This document shows, one piece after another, positions 7,064-14,546 of a stretch of DNA of 64,000 bases. How positions within the stretch are numbered: position 1 is the stretch's first letter; each line of letters opens with the position of its first letter. The DNA is from UBA1546 sp049302185. GTDB taxonomy: Bacteria; Nitrospirota; Thermodesulfovibrionia; Thermodesulfovibrionales; UBA1546. The notes beneath the pieces are model-generated. The model ran no database searches and was not told the DNA's origin. It saw only the letters and a list, made by a program, of their open reading frames with translations. The stretch lies in contig JBAQLV010000032.1 of assembly GCA_049302185.1 (NCBI GenBank), positions 8,245-72,244 on the forward strand. Direction: 5' to 3'. Both the position numbers and the translations under genes were made by a program.

Positions 7064-8822
7064 CAGCAGAAACAGGATATTGCTGGCAAGTTACGTTATC
7101 GTCGGGTTATTCGCACTGTTTGCAATCAGGCTGTGGCAGCTTCAGGTTCTTCAGGGAAAAGAATACAGAAAAATATCTATGGAGAACATGCTGCGTATAA
7201 TTAAAATCCCCGCTCCCAGAGGAATAATATATGACAGAAACGGCGCTCCACTGGTAAAAAATTCTCCGTATTTTTACGCTTCACTCATGCCCGAGAATTT
7301 AAAACAAGTCAATGTGCAATATTTAGCAGATATTCTTGGAATTAACGCCGGTGATATTTATGCCAGAATAAACAAAAAAGGACTGAGCCCGTTTGAGCCT
7401 ATAAAACTTAAGGAAGGACTCACGTTCAAAGAAATAGCGGCGATAGAAGCAAGGCGCTCAGATTTTCCGGGATTGATAATTGACATTGACATGAGCCGTG
7501 AATATCTGTACGGAGATATCGGAGCCCATCTCATCGGGTATCTCGGTAAACTTAACCCTTCCCAGTCAAAAAATCCGGAATTCAAAGATGTGCCGCCGGA
7601 GGCATTTATCGGGCAGTGGGGCGCAGAACTTCTTTTTGACAGGTCTTTGCGCGGGATACCCGGAGAAAGGATTATAGAAATTGACGCCATTGGAAGAGAG
7701 ATAAAACTTCTGCAGGAGAATCCCCCTGTTACAGGAGAAGACTTAAAATTGAGCATTGACATCAATCTTCAGAAAGCTGCGGAAGATGCATTTGCAGGAA
7801 GAGCAGGCGCAGTGGTTGCTTTGAAGCCTGACACAGGAGAAATACTCGGGCTTGTGAGCAGACCGTCTTTTGACCCGAATCTGTTTGCGCGCGGTATAAA
7901 TTACAGTCAATGGGCAGAGTTGATTCAGGATAAAAAAACGCCTATGTTGAACAGGGCGCTCCAGAGTCAGTATCCGCCGGGCTCTACGTTTAAGATAATA
8001 ACAGCAATAGCGGCGCTCAATGAAGGAGTAATCACACCCGACACAAAAGTTACCTGCACCGGAGGAATAACCTACGGGAAGTGGCAGTTTGGCTGCTGGA
8101 AAAAGGGCGGACACGGAACCGTTTCTCTGCACCGGGCTATAGTTGAATCATGCGATGTTTATTTTTATGAAGCAGGAAAACGTCTCGGAATAGATAAAAT
8201 TGCAGAGTATGCAAGAAAACTCGGACTCGGAAGCGAGACAGGGTTACAGCTGGTAAAAGAGCGCTCAGGACTGATACCGGACACCAAGTGGAAGCATGAG
8301 AAGAGAAACCAGCAGTGGTATCTCGGTGAGACATTCAATGCAGCAATAGGTCAGGGTTATGTGGCCGTCACGCCGATGCAGATGGCTCAACTCATGAGCA
8401 TCGTTGCCAATGGAGGTTTAATATACAGGCCTGTAATGGTTAAGGCAGAGGCGCCGTTACAGCCTGTTGCGAGTGTGGATATAAAACCTCAGGTTCTTGA
8501 CCTTGTAAGAGACGGTCTTTACGGTGCTGTAAATGAAGGCGGCGGGACAGGCGGCGCGGCAAAATCAAACATTGCGGCAATTGGAGGGAAAACAGGCACA
8601 GCACAGGTAGTAAGCATAAGGAAAAGCTCTCATCACCTGCCTGAAAAATTTCGTGACCATGCATGGTTTGTGGCATTTGCGCCTGTAGAAAAACCTGCTA
8701 TTGCATTATGCGTATTTATAGAGCATGGCGGTCACGGCGGCGGAGCTGCAGCTCCTATTGCAAAGCTGGCAATCGAAGCATATCTGAAGAACAAACAGAA
8801 CAGCAGCTCAGTAGCACAGTAG
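7053..8822 (+). CDS. mrdA: Penicillin-binding protein 2 (elongation transpeptidase)
   Basis: The 589-residue class B PBP cross-links peptidoglycan during side-wall growth together with RodA. It has a single N-terminal membrane helix (about 8-28) and a pedestal/dimerisation domain with P-A-P-R-G-I-I-Y-D-R-N-G. The transpeptidase domain has S-T-F-K (active-site serine, about 312), S-C-D (about 365) and K-T-G-T (about 513). The final residues are rich in Asn, Ser and Gln and are encoded at the edge of a repeat-like tract. The position between mreD and rodA is the classic arrangement. Confidence 0.97.
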   Translation: MSNNSRNRILLASYVIVGLFALFAIRLWQLQVLQGKEYRKISMENMLRIIKIPAPRGIIYDRNGAPLVKNSPYFYASLMPENLKQVNVQYLADILGINAGDIYARINKKGLSPFEPIKLKEGLTFKEIAAIEARRSDFPGLIIDIDMSREYLYGDIGAHLIGYLGKLNPSQSKNPEFKDVPPEAFIGQWGAELLFDRSLRGIPGERIIEIDAIGREIKLLQENPPVTGEDLKLSIDINLQKAAEDAFAGRAGAVVALKPDTGEILGLVSRPSFDPNLFARGINYSQWAELIQDKKTPMLNRALQSQYPPGSTFKIITAIAALNEGVITPDTKVTCTGGITYGKWQFGCWKKGGHGTVSLHRAIVESCDVYFYEAGKRLGIDKIAEYARKLGLGSETGLQLVKERSGLIPDTKWKHEKRNQQWYLGETFNAAIGQGYVAVTPMQMAQLMSIVANGGLIYRPVMVKAEAPLQPVASVDIKPQVLDLVRDGLYGAVNEGGGTGGAAKSNIAAIGGKTGTAQVVSIRKSSHHLPEKFRDHAWFVAFAPVEKPAIALCVFIEHGGHGGGAAAPIAKLAIEAYLKNKQNSSSVAQ

Positions 8823-8887
8823 CGCAGTAGTTAAAGATTTCTGCACTAAAGACTGCTGCTCTGCTGCTCTATTGCTCTGCTGCGCTG

Positions 8888-10027
8888 ATGGTTAAACTTA
8901 TGTTGAACATAAACATAAACAGGCGGTTGATTAAAAATTTTGACTGGGGCACCTTCTTCATAGTGATCCTTCTGTCTATTATAGGCATAATGACAATCTA
9001 TAGCGCCACACGCCCCTTGCTTCCTCATGAACAGCCAAATTATCACATAAAGCAGATATACTGGCTCCTGCTTGGAATCACGGCGTTATTTTTTATTGTA
9101 AGCTTTGATTATATCTGGCTAAGCAGGTTTGCTTATCCTGTATATGCGGCAGGTGTAGTCCTGCTTTTAGTTGTCCTCTTCGCAGGGAAGACAGGCATGG
9201 GAGCGCAAAGATGGCTGACCATCGGGCCGATTTCTTTTCAGCCGTCTGAAATATTCAGGCTAATGTTCATAATAGTAATAGCTCGGCATTTCATGGAAAT
9301 CAGCGGCACAATGGGATTGATCTCTATGATGAAAATTTTTCTGGCGTTCACGTTTATCCCGCTGATAATCTTACTCAAGCAGCCGGACCTCGGCGCCGCA
9401 GTTATCCTCTTAATAATGTTCTTATCACTCAGCATTGTGAAGGGATTGCAAAAAAAAGTTGTCGTACTTCTGATTGTACTCGGAGTGATCTCAATTCCAT
9501 TCATCGGCAACATAATGTGGGAAGGGCTGAAAGATTATCAGAAAAGCAGGATTGTTGCATTCATGGAGCCTGAGGCAGATCCGGCAGGTATCGGCTATCA
9601 CATAAACCAGTCAAAGATTGCGATAGGCTCAGGCGGTATTCTTGGAAAAGGCTACCTGAAGGGAACGCAAGGGCCGTTCAGGTTTCTTCCAGAGAAACAG
9701 ACTGATTTTATCTTTGCGGTGTTCGCAGAGGAATGGGGGCTTGTTGGAAGCATTTTCCTTCTGCTTATCTACCTCGCCTTAATTCTCAGGGGGCTCGATA
9801 CTGCATTAAAGGCAAAAGATGAATTCGGCAGGCTCCTCGCTGCCGGAATAACAGCCATGTTTTCAACCTACTTCTTTATAAATGTAGGCATGACCCTCGG
9901 TATTATGCCTGTGGTCGGAATCCCATTGCCTTTTATGAGCTACGGCGGCACAGCGCTTCTCTCAAACTTCATTGCCGCAGGCATCCTCATAAACATAAGG
10001 ATAAGGAGATTTGAACTCTTTTATTAA
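8888..10027 (+). CDS. rodA: RodA, SEDS peptidoglycan glycosyltransferase
   Basis: The 379-residue SEDS-family protein polymerises lipid II in complex with PBP2. About ten membrane helices are visible. Family landmarks are G-A-Q-R-W-L-T-I-G-P, F-Q-P-S-E-I-F-R, K-Q-P-D-L-G-A-A, L-P-E-K-Q-T-D-F-I-F-A and the C-terminal P-L-P-F-M-S-Y-G-G-T. The ATG at 8888 lacks a clear ribosome-binding site because a CTG-rich repeat tract precedes it; an ATG at 8900 is an alternative. It closes the rod-shape cluster. Confidence 0.96.
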   Translation: MVKLMLNININRRLIKNFDWGTFFIVILLSIIGIMTIYSATRPLLPHEQPNYHIKQIYWLLLGITALFFIVSFDYIWLSRFAYPVYAAGVVLLLVVLFAGKTGMGAQRWLTIGPISFQPSEIFRLMFIIVIARHFMEISGTMGLISMMKIFLAFTFIPLIILLKQPDLGAAVILLIMFLSLSIVKGLQKKVVVLLIVLGVISIPFIGNIMWEGLKDYQKSRIVAFMEPEADPAGIGYHINQSKIAIGSGGILGKGYLKGTQGPFRFLPEKQTDFIFAVFAEEWGLVGSIFLLLIYLALILRGLDTALKAKDEFGRLLAAGITAMFSTYFFINVGMTLGIMPVVGIPLPFMSYGGTALLSNFIAAGILINIRIRRFELFY

Positions 10028-10039
10028 AAACGCCTCTTC

Positions 10040-10100
10040 TGCTATAATTAATAACTCTTAATTCTTAACTTTAAACTTTCAACTTTTATTTTTTAACTAT
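10040..10100. repeat. Degenerate pyrimidine-rich heptamer tract
   Basis: Between rodA and tRNA-Met the sequence reads as drifting heptamers (CTTAATT, CTTAACT, TTAAACT, TTCAACT, TTTAACT). It is the same kind of repeat as elsewhere in the window, here decayed. I see no promoter of good quality in it. Confidence 0.6.
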
Positions 10101-10114
10101 TCACTGTTTTGCGA

Positions 10115-10191
10115 GGCGGTGTAGCTCAGTCGGTTAGAGCATGCGGCTCATATCCGCAGTGTCCGGGGTTCGATTCCCTGCACCGCCACCA
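10115..10191 (+). tRNA. tRNA-Met (CAT), elongator type
   Basis: The acceptor GGCGGTG pairs with CACCGCC. The D arm, an anticodon stem around loop CTCATAT (anticodon CAT), a T arm with TTCGATT, and discriminator A followed by an encoded CCA (10189-10191) are all present. The body resembles elongator tRNA-Met rather than initiator or lysidine tRNA-Ile2, though the anticodon alone cannot separate these. The defence operon lies about 300 bases downstream, on the other strand. Confidence 0.93.
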
Positions 10192-10280
10192 AATTTGTTT
10201 TCCCAGAGTTTTTGAACAATTGCTGCTGAAGTCATACACTAAATCCTTTCTTAGTTATGAACCATATGTTAAAATAAACC

Positions 10281-10478
10281 ATGTCTAAGAAGTCTTTAAA
10301 AAAGACAAATCCTTATCTAAAAGACCCTTCGCTTGGCAAGGCATTGCTCTCTCAGACCGTTTCTTCCTCAACCGCCGTGGAAGGTATGCTTACAAAATAT
10401 CCAAAACTCTCCAAAGAAATGAAAAAGAGGATGCGCGAGATTGCGGCAACTCAGAAAGCCCAGAATAAAAACCGTTAA
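10281..10478 (+). CDS. Small basic hypothetical protein
   Basis: This 65-residue lysine-rich protein (N-P-Y-L-K-D-P-S-L-G-K, then S-S-S-T-A-V-E-G) is not assigned. The S-S-x-x-V/I-E-G motif resembles the N-terminal motif seen in Fic-type proteins, but no Fic core is present and the resemblance may be fortuitous. No strong ribosome-binding site precedes the ATG. It converges with the TIR-like gene, 13 bases away, and could belong either to the tRNA locus or to the defence island. Confidence 0.55.
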   Translation: MSKKSLKKTNPYLKDPSLGKALLSQTVSSSTAVEGMLTKYPKLSKEMKKRMREIAATQKAQNKNR

Positions 10479-10491
10479 ATGTAGCTGACCC

Positions 10492-10992
10492 TTATTTAGA
10501 CTTCCTCGCTTTATCAATAGCTTTGGTTATATCCTCATGAGTCCATTTTACGATAGGAAGTCTAAACTCTTTAAAGGCAGTTGGTAGCTCTATAGGTGGT
10601 TTGTCACCTTTATATACTCCGACCACGCCCTTCTCACGTTTCAGGCTTTCACGAATTTCCCAGTCAACCCATTTGCTCTTTGCGCTTTCTGGAGACAAAT
10701 AAACAAGGGTTACAGATGTTTTTTCCATTTTGTCCCGAATTTGTTGCTTGATGTAGTCAGCGTTCTTGCTGTCGAAGGCATCCTTTACAGAATAGTCATC
10801 GAATTGCAGTTCTGTTTTATCATTTTTCGCTTGACCACGTAGCAAGTTCACTTCATCGCGGTCTTCATAGGCAAAACTGATAAACACATGGGGACTTACA
10901 TCAGCACTTGCGTCTTTCAAGCTTTGTTTTGCTTTCTGCTCCAAACGCTCCAGATCAGAAGATCGGAATCCTCCACCTCCGCTACCACCCAT
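10492..10992 (-). CDS. TIR-like protein (ThsB/MTH538 type) with an all-glycine N-terminus
   Basis: 166 residues. After an N-terminal M-G-G-S-G-G-G-G-F and a short helix (L-E-R-L-E-Q-K-A-K) comes a TIR-like fold: V-F-I-S-F-A-Y-E-D as strand A, then V-T-L-V-Y-L-S-P-E-S-A-K-S and K-W-V-D-W-E-I-R-E-S-L, where the Glu aligns with the TIR catalytic glutamate. ThsB-like TIR proteins make NAD-derived signals in Thoeris; others act as effectors. This is the last gene of the five-gene operon, 15 bases after the QueC-like gene, with a good AAGGAGG site. No ThsA partner is nearby. The exposed glycine N-terminus (after Met removal) is a striking candidate modification site for the QueC-like enzyme. Confidence 0.85.
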   Translation of the reverse strand: MGGSGGGGFRSSDLERLEQKAKQSLKDASADVSPHVFISFAYEDRDEVNLLRGQAKNDKTELQFDDYSVKDAFDSKNADYIKQQIRDKMEKTSVTLVYLSPESAKSKWVDWEIRESLKREKGVVGVYKGDKPPIELPTAFKEFRLPIVKWTHEDITKAIDKARKSK

Positions 10993-11007
10993 AATGTCCT
11001 CCTTCTT

Positions 11008-11601
11008 TTAATGTTTATTTGTTCCAACTAATTCTAAACACGAAATACAATATCCGCAAGGTTTGTCCGTTCCTTTGTGACATGAATATGTACCAGTAAT
11101 ACCTCGCTGAGTTGCCAAGGCGACAACATCTACTTTGTTGAATTCAAAGAGAGGGGTTGTCACTCGTATTTCTCTGCTCAGTGCATTCTGAATTGCTTTT
11201 TCCGCTGACTCTATGAAAGTTCGCCTTTGATCAGGGAACAAGCTGAACTGCTCCGATAACAACCCAATCGCTACAGCTTTTGCCCCGATTTGAAATGCAT
11301 ATGCTGCACCTACAAGAAGAAAGAGAAGATTTCGTCCTGGCGTAAATGCATCTGCCTTAACATCCTTCGTGCCTGATGTAAGCCCTGAAAGGATCAGTTT
11401 CCCATAACCCGAAAGGTCTACGCATTCGGGTTTCGGAAGTTCAAGTTTACTGTGGACAGCAAGACAGGCATTCCACTCACGTTGAGCACATAATTGACCG
11501 TAATCGACAAATAGTGGATAGGTTTGTAATCCTTCTTCTATTAACATCACACCAATTAGAGTTGAATCCAAGCCACCAGAGACTAAATTGACAATGCTCA
11601 T
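11008..11601 (-). CDS. QueC-like 7-cyano-7-deazaguanine synthase homologue (Cap9-like)
   Basis: 197 residues, a little short for QueC (about 220). The PP-loop ATP site S-G-G-L-D-S-T lies at residues 8-14, and a zinc site C-H-K-G-T-D-K-P-C-G-Y-C-I-S-C is near the C-terminus, both as in QueC, which converts carboxy-deazaguanine to preQ0 through an adenylated amide. Here it sits with TGT- and OGG-like genes, the accessory set of type IV CBASS (Cap9-Cap11), so a defence role is more likely than queuosine synthesis. No queD, queE or folE homologue is adjacent. It overlaps the OGG-like gene by four bases. Confidence 0.88.
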   Translation of the reverse strand: MSIVNLVSGGLDSTLIGVMLIEEGLQTYPLFVDYGQLCAQREWNACLAVHSKLELPKPECVDLSGYGKLILSGLTSGTKDVKADAFTPGRNLLFLLVGAAYAFQIGAKAVAIGLLSEQFSLFPDQRRTFIESAEKAIQNALSREIRVTTPLFEFNKVDVVALATQRGITGTYSCHKGTDKPCGYCISCLELVGTNKH

Positions 11602-12317
11602 ATTGCATATTCCCTTTTAGCTACACGCATCGTGATCCACATTGCCAAATCGACGCATCCTACACTGTAACCAAAATCCTCTGATATCCGTTTAAACTCT
11701 GACTCCACGTTTTCGTACCACTTCAGCTTGGCTAACGCTGATGGTTTTAGCTCGATGCCAGCAGCCAGCTTTAAATAGTCAAGGATATGTGTATCGAGTA
11801 TGGCAAGTTCGGAGCAGTAGCCAACTCTTCTCAAGAATAGGCTCGCCTGTTTTGGCCCAAAGCCGCTTATATTGTGTACCAGCAATTCTCGCGCATGCAA
11901 AGGATCTGTTGCTGAAATAAGTATGCGCTTGATGGTAAGCGCATTACCGTAAACGTTCTGTGCTGTTTCAGACAGTAATTTAGGCAAGCGATTTTTAAAC
12001 CTCGGAGTTATCTTTCGAGTTCTGCCATCCTTTGTTATCTCTAAAGGCTTCGAAAGCATTGCCGTAAGATTCTTGGTGTATTGTTTATAATCAGCCACAC
12101 AAGCAGACTTGCACAACATGCCCTGCCCCTTAACGAAGTCTGCCATGGCTAAAGCATGCTCATAAAGCATTTGACTACCAAATATGCATATGGCAATCTC
12201 ATAAAATAGTTCGTCTTCCGAAAGGCGACTCCAACTATCCCTTTCATCGTTTATATTGTTCACTTCAGCGCACATTTGCCGAATTGTTCGATCTATTGCT
12301 AACCGATTGAGTCTCAT
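11598..12317 (-). CDS. HhH-GPD DNA glycosylase/lyase-like protein (OGG/Cap11-like)
   Basis: 239 residues. The C-terminal half has the helix-hairpin-helix S-G-F-G-P-K-Q-A-S-L-F with a lysine (about 156) in the position of the OGG/AGOG catalytic Schiff-base lysine, and L-D-T-H-I-L-D with the conserved aspartate (about 175). OGG-type enzymes excise damaged guanine. In type IV CBASS the related gene is required for defence and its substrate is not clear to me. The ATG at 12317 is preferred over 12344 because it gives a 4-base ATGA overlap with the upstream gene and has GAGGTGG upstream. Confidence 0.82.
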   Translation of the reverse strand: MRLNRLAIDRTIRQMCAEVNNINDERDSWSRLSEDELFYEIAICIFGSQMLYEHALAMADFVKGQGMLCKSACVADYKQYTKNLTAMLSKPLEITKDGRTRKITPRFKNRLPKLLSETAQNVYGNALTIKRILISATDPLHARELLVHNISGFGPKQASLFLRRVGYCSELAILDTHILDYLKLAAGIELKPSALAKLKWYENVESEFKRISEDFGYSVGCVDLAMWITMRVAKREYAI

Positions 12318-13291
12318 GGCTTCCACCTCAATACATCCGCGCAAACAGAGAAAATACGATCTGGAAAGTTTATTTTGCAGAATTCAACCCCTCGTTCATC
12401 ATGAACGCTTTTCGATAGTCTCTCCATCCACATGCGGTAAAATGCTAAATTGTGCGCCAAAGTCCGAGGTTGAAAGTCTATATCCATATTTCCATATTCT
12501 GTCTGTCTTTTAAAAAAGTCCGCATGCGTGAAATGAAAGAGTGTAGCTGTCTCATGATCGACTACAGTTCTACACCATTCCAGTCCATCATAGCTGTCTG
12601 CACCAGCTAATGTGTAAATCGCTATGGATATTGGATTGCCTGTGCCTAACAAATGTAGGGCAACATAACGGTTTGTCGCATTCATAGCTTTGCGTATTTC
12701 CGAGATACAATGCGCGCGGGCGAAGACTCCTTTTCCAAGACACCTTTCCGAAACGGCAATCATTGCAACCCCTGTTATGTCAGCAACCTTCGAGCATAAG
12801 GATGGTAGGGCTTCTGCTTTGCCGTGAACGATGGGAATGATGGGAGTTTGAGCATTGACTGCTTGATCTTGTTTATGCCGCTCACAAATCAAGCTGACAT
12901 GCGACGAGAAGTCGTCTGGTGGTGATTGCTCGTCAAAGCCAAAGGCAAATGTACAGTTGATTTCTGCCAGCATTGCATGATAATTCTCTTGCAGCCATGA
13001 CTTGCTTTTTTCTTTCCAAAAGCTTTCGTAATTTCCAGAATCTATCAATACTGTAACGCCTTTACTCATCGCATCTGTTATTTTGCCTTTGATAATTTTT
13101 TGCACGTCTGCGCCAGCGTAGTGCACGTCAAACGCTGACACTAAAAACTGCTCTGCATGCAATGCAGAAAGAACTAATACGCAATCTAAGGGACTGATCG
13201 ATGTTTTTACAGACGAGACGGAGGGGAAGTATATAGGCAAACTAAGTTGCCTTTCCCCGACCTTTAAGTCTCGTGGGCGCTGTACAGTCAT
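12314..13291 (-). CDS. tRNA-guanine transglycosylase-like protein (Cap10/TgtA-like)
   Basis: 325 residues with the TGT TIM-barrel signature. D-S-G-N-Y-E (84-89) corresponds to the catalytic-loop D-S-G-G-F of TGT, F-G-F-D-E-Q-S-P-P follows at about 118-125, L-H-L-L-G-T-G-N-P at 212-220, and A-D-S-Y-D-G (231-236) occupies the second conserved aspartate region. TGTs exchange guanine for deazaguanine bases; relatives act on DNA (DpdA) or occur in type IV CBASS. The zinc-binding C-terminal motif of bacterial Tgt is not seen, so this is not housekeeping Tgt. It is coupled to both neighbours by overlapping start and stop codons. Confidence 0.82.
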   Translation of the reverse strand: MTVQRPRDLKVGERQLSLPIYFPSVSSVKTSISPLDCVLVLSALHAEQFLVSAFDVHYAGADVQKIIKGKITDAMSKGVTVLIDSGNYESFWKEKSKSWLQENYHAMLAEINCTFAFGFDEQSPPDDFSSHVSLICERHKQDQAVNAQTPIIPIVHGKAEALPSLCSKVADITGVAMIAVSERCLGKGVFARAHCISEIRKAMNATNRYVALHLLGTGNPISIAIYTLAGADSYDGLEWCRTVVDHETATLFHFTHADFFKRQTEYGNMDIDFQPRTLAHNLAFYRMWMERLSKSVHDERGVEFCKINFPDRIFSVCADVLRWKP

Positions 13292-13782
13292 TATTTTTTA
13301 TCCTTTTTCGTGTCGGCTGCTATCCGACAGGTCTCGTTAAACCAGTTCGCATGCTCACTGGAAACGTGTTCCTCAACACGCTCGGCAAGAACAATAAGAC
13401 GGTCTGTTTCTCCGAGTCCGCGATATGGGCCAGCCGCTGAAAGAAATAGGAATTTTTCATGTTTCAAACGCTCGGCTGTTGAGCGATATGTAATCCAAAG
13501 TGATGAATATTGGTTCATATGGTGTACCGCTTCGATTATCGCAATTAGACCACCGGCAATTGAAGCAAGCCATTTCCCCCAATTGTCAATTTGACTCACG
13601 ATTGGAATGCTAATTGCCAAAACAACCTGGATAAATTTTAGCCACTTGTACCATCTCTGTGCGCAGCCACTTTTTTGATCATACCAAGACAACTGGTCAT
13701 CCAGTCGTAACCACGCCGGTTGGTTTTCTGCCCATTCCGGCGGTTTAATGACGGTATCAGTTTTCGTTTTGCAGATAGCCAT
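13291..13782 (-). CDS. SLATT/DUF4231 two-helix membrane effector
   Basis: 163 residues. Two adjacent membrane helices (about 50-63 and 68-85, I-Q-V-V-L-A-I-S-I-P-I-V and L-A-S-I-A-G-G-L-I-A-I-I-E-A-V) are flanked by cytoplasmic helices, with the C-terminal W-I-T-Y-R-S-T-A-E-R-L-K-H-E and F-L-F-L-S-A-A-G-P-Y typical of DUF4231 SLATT proteins. SLATT proteins are predicted pore-forming effectors in nucleotide-signalling defence systems. It is the first gene of the operon, with AGGAGA 6 bases before the ATG. It likely kills or arrests the cell on activation (inference). Confidence 0.83.
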   Translation of the reverse strand: MAICKTKTDTVIKPPEWAENQPAWLRLDDQLSWYDQKSGCAQRWYKWLKFIQVVLAISIPIVSQIDNWGKWLASIAGGLIAIIEAVHHMNQYSSLWITYRSTAERLKHEKFLFLSAAGPYRGLGETDRLIVLAERVEEHVSSEHANWFNETCRIAADTKKDKK

Positions 13783-13807
13783 TTTTTCTCTCCTATGTCG
13801 CTTGTAG

Positions 13808-13905
13808 TTCGGATATATAACTAAATCAGCTTGCCTGCGAAAGCCTTTTTCAAAATCGCCTGTCGCAGGCGTTCAGCACGTTTTAAATTTTTAGTTATTT
13901 CCGAA
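13808..13905 (-). promoter_or_regulatory. Long imperfect inverted repeat in the leader of the defence operon
   Basis: The outer arms TTCGGATATATAACTAAA (13808-13825) and TTTAGTTATTTCCGAA (13890-13905) pair imperfectly. The inner arms GCCTGCGA (13833-13840) and TCGCAGGC (13863-13870) pair perfectly. An alternative small hairpin CGCCTG-TCG-CAGGCG lies at 13857-13871. The element sits between pth and the operon start, so it could be an operator, a structured leader RNA, a terminator for pth, or a miniature inverted-repeat element. No clear T-run or consensus promoter is seen with it. Confidence 0.55.
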
Positions 13906-13991
13906 ACAGCCTGATTTTTCGCCTATTTTATTCAAAAGTTCATGTTTATTCAATAAATTTTTTATCAGATGTTTCAGAATAATATTTACTA

Positions 13992-14546
13992 TCAGCAATT
14001 GAACTTATTCATCGCCTTTGCAGCGCCGCCTGAGACAATCGCAGTGACAGCATCAACTGCGCGTTCAATGGCATCTTTGATCATGGGGAGTTCGTCTTTC
14101 CGGAATTTTTTGAGGACATAGGTTTCAGGAGATATTCCGGGCTCCCTCCCTATCCCTATCTTGACCCTGATAAATTCTTTTGTGCCGATGCTCTGGATTA
14201 TTGACTCAACGCCTCTGTGTCCGCCTGCGGAGCCGTTCCGTTTTATCTTGAGCTTTCCTGTGTCCATGTCAAGGTCGTCATGGATTACTATCAAGTTTTC
14301 AGAAGTGACATTAAATTTCCTGAGAACATCTTTTACGGCAATGCCGCTCAGGTTCATAAAAGTCAGAGGCTCTATGAGCAGAACGTCATGTCCTGCCATA
14401 GAGCCTCTGCCTGCAATATATTCTTTCTTTTCCTGTAAGGTTATATCAAAGGACTCAGCAACAGCCTCCAGCGCAATGAAACCGAGGTTGTGCCTGGTCT
14501 TTGAATACTTACTGCCATAATTGCCGAGTCCGATTATAGCCCACAA
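13992..14546 (-). CDS. pth: Peptidyl-tRNA hydrolase
   Basis: This 184-residue Pth releases peptides from prematurely dissociated peptidyl-tRNA. The N-terminal G-L-G-N-Y-G-S-K-Y-S-K-T-R-H-N-L-G-F carries the asparagine and catalytic histidine, P-L-T-F-M-N-L-S-G is present, as is I-H-D-D-L-D with the catalytic aspartate, and G-S-A-G-G-H-R-G-V-E-S-I. It lies directly after rplY (adjacent stop and start), the usual prs-rplY-pth order. Confidence 0.97.
   Translation of the reverse strand: MWAIIGLGNYGSKYSKTRHNLGFIALEAVAESFDITLQEKKEYIAGRGSMAGHDVLLIEPLTFMNLSGIAVKDVLRKFNVTSENLIVIHDDLDMDTGKLKIKRNGSAGGHRGVESIIQSIGTKEFIRVKIGIGREPGISPETYVLKKFRKDELPMIKDAIERAVDAVTAIVSGGAAKAMNKFNC

Noticed and set aside
10492..13782. 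Assignment of the island to Thoeris, Qat or a Dpd DNA-modification cluster
   Set aside because: The TIR-like protein suggests Thoeris, but no ThsA-type SIR2/SLOG or macro effector is present. QueC-like proteins occur in Qat (with an ATPase and TatD), which are absent. DpdA-type TGT occurs with a large dpd gene set, also absent. The QueC+TGT+OGG trio points to type IV CBASS accessory genes.
13291..13782. SLATT gene as a CD-NTase or as part of the TGT gene
   Set aside because: It has two membrane helices and no G-S-x-x-x-G-T...D-x-D nucleotidyltransferase motif, so it cannot replace the missing CD-NTase.
10115..13991. tRNA-Met as an integration site with direct repeats bounding the defence island
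   Set aside because: I looked for a copy of the tRNA 3' end (TTCGATTCCCTGCACCGCC) near 13.8-14.0 kb and did not find one. No integrase gene is present. Proximity to the tRNA is noted only.
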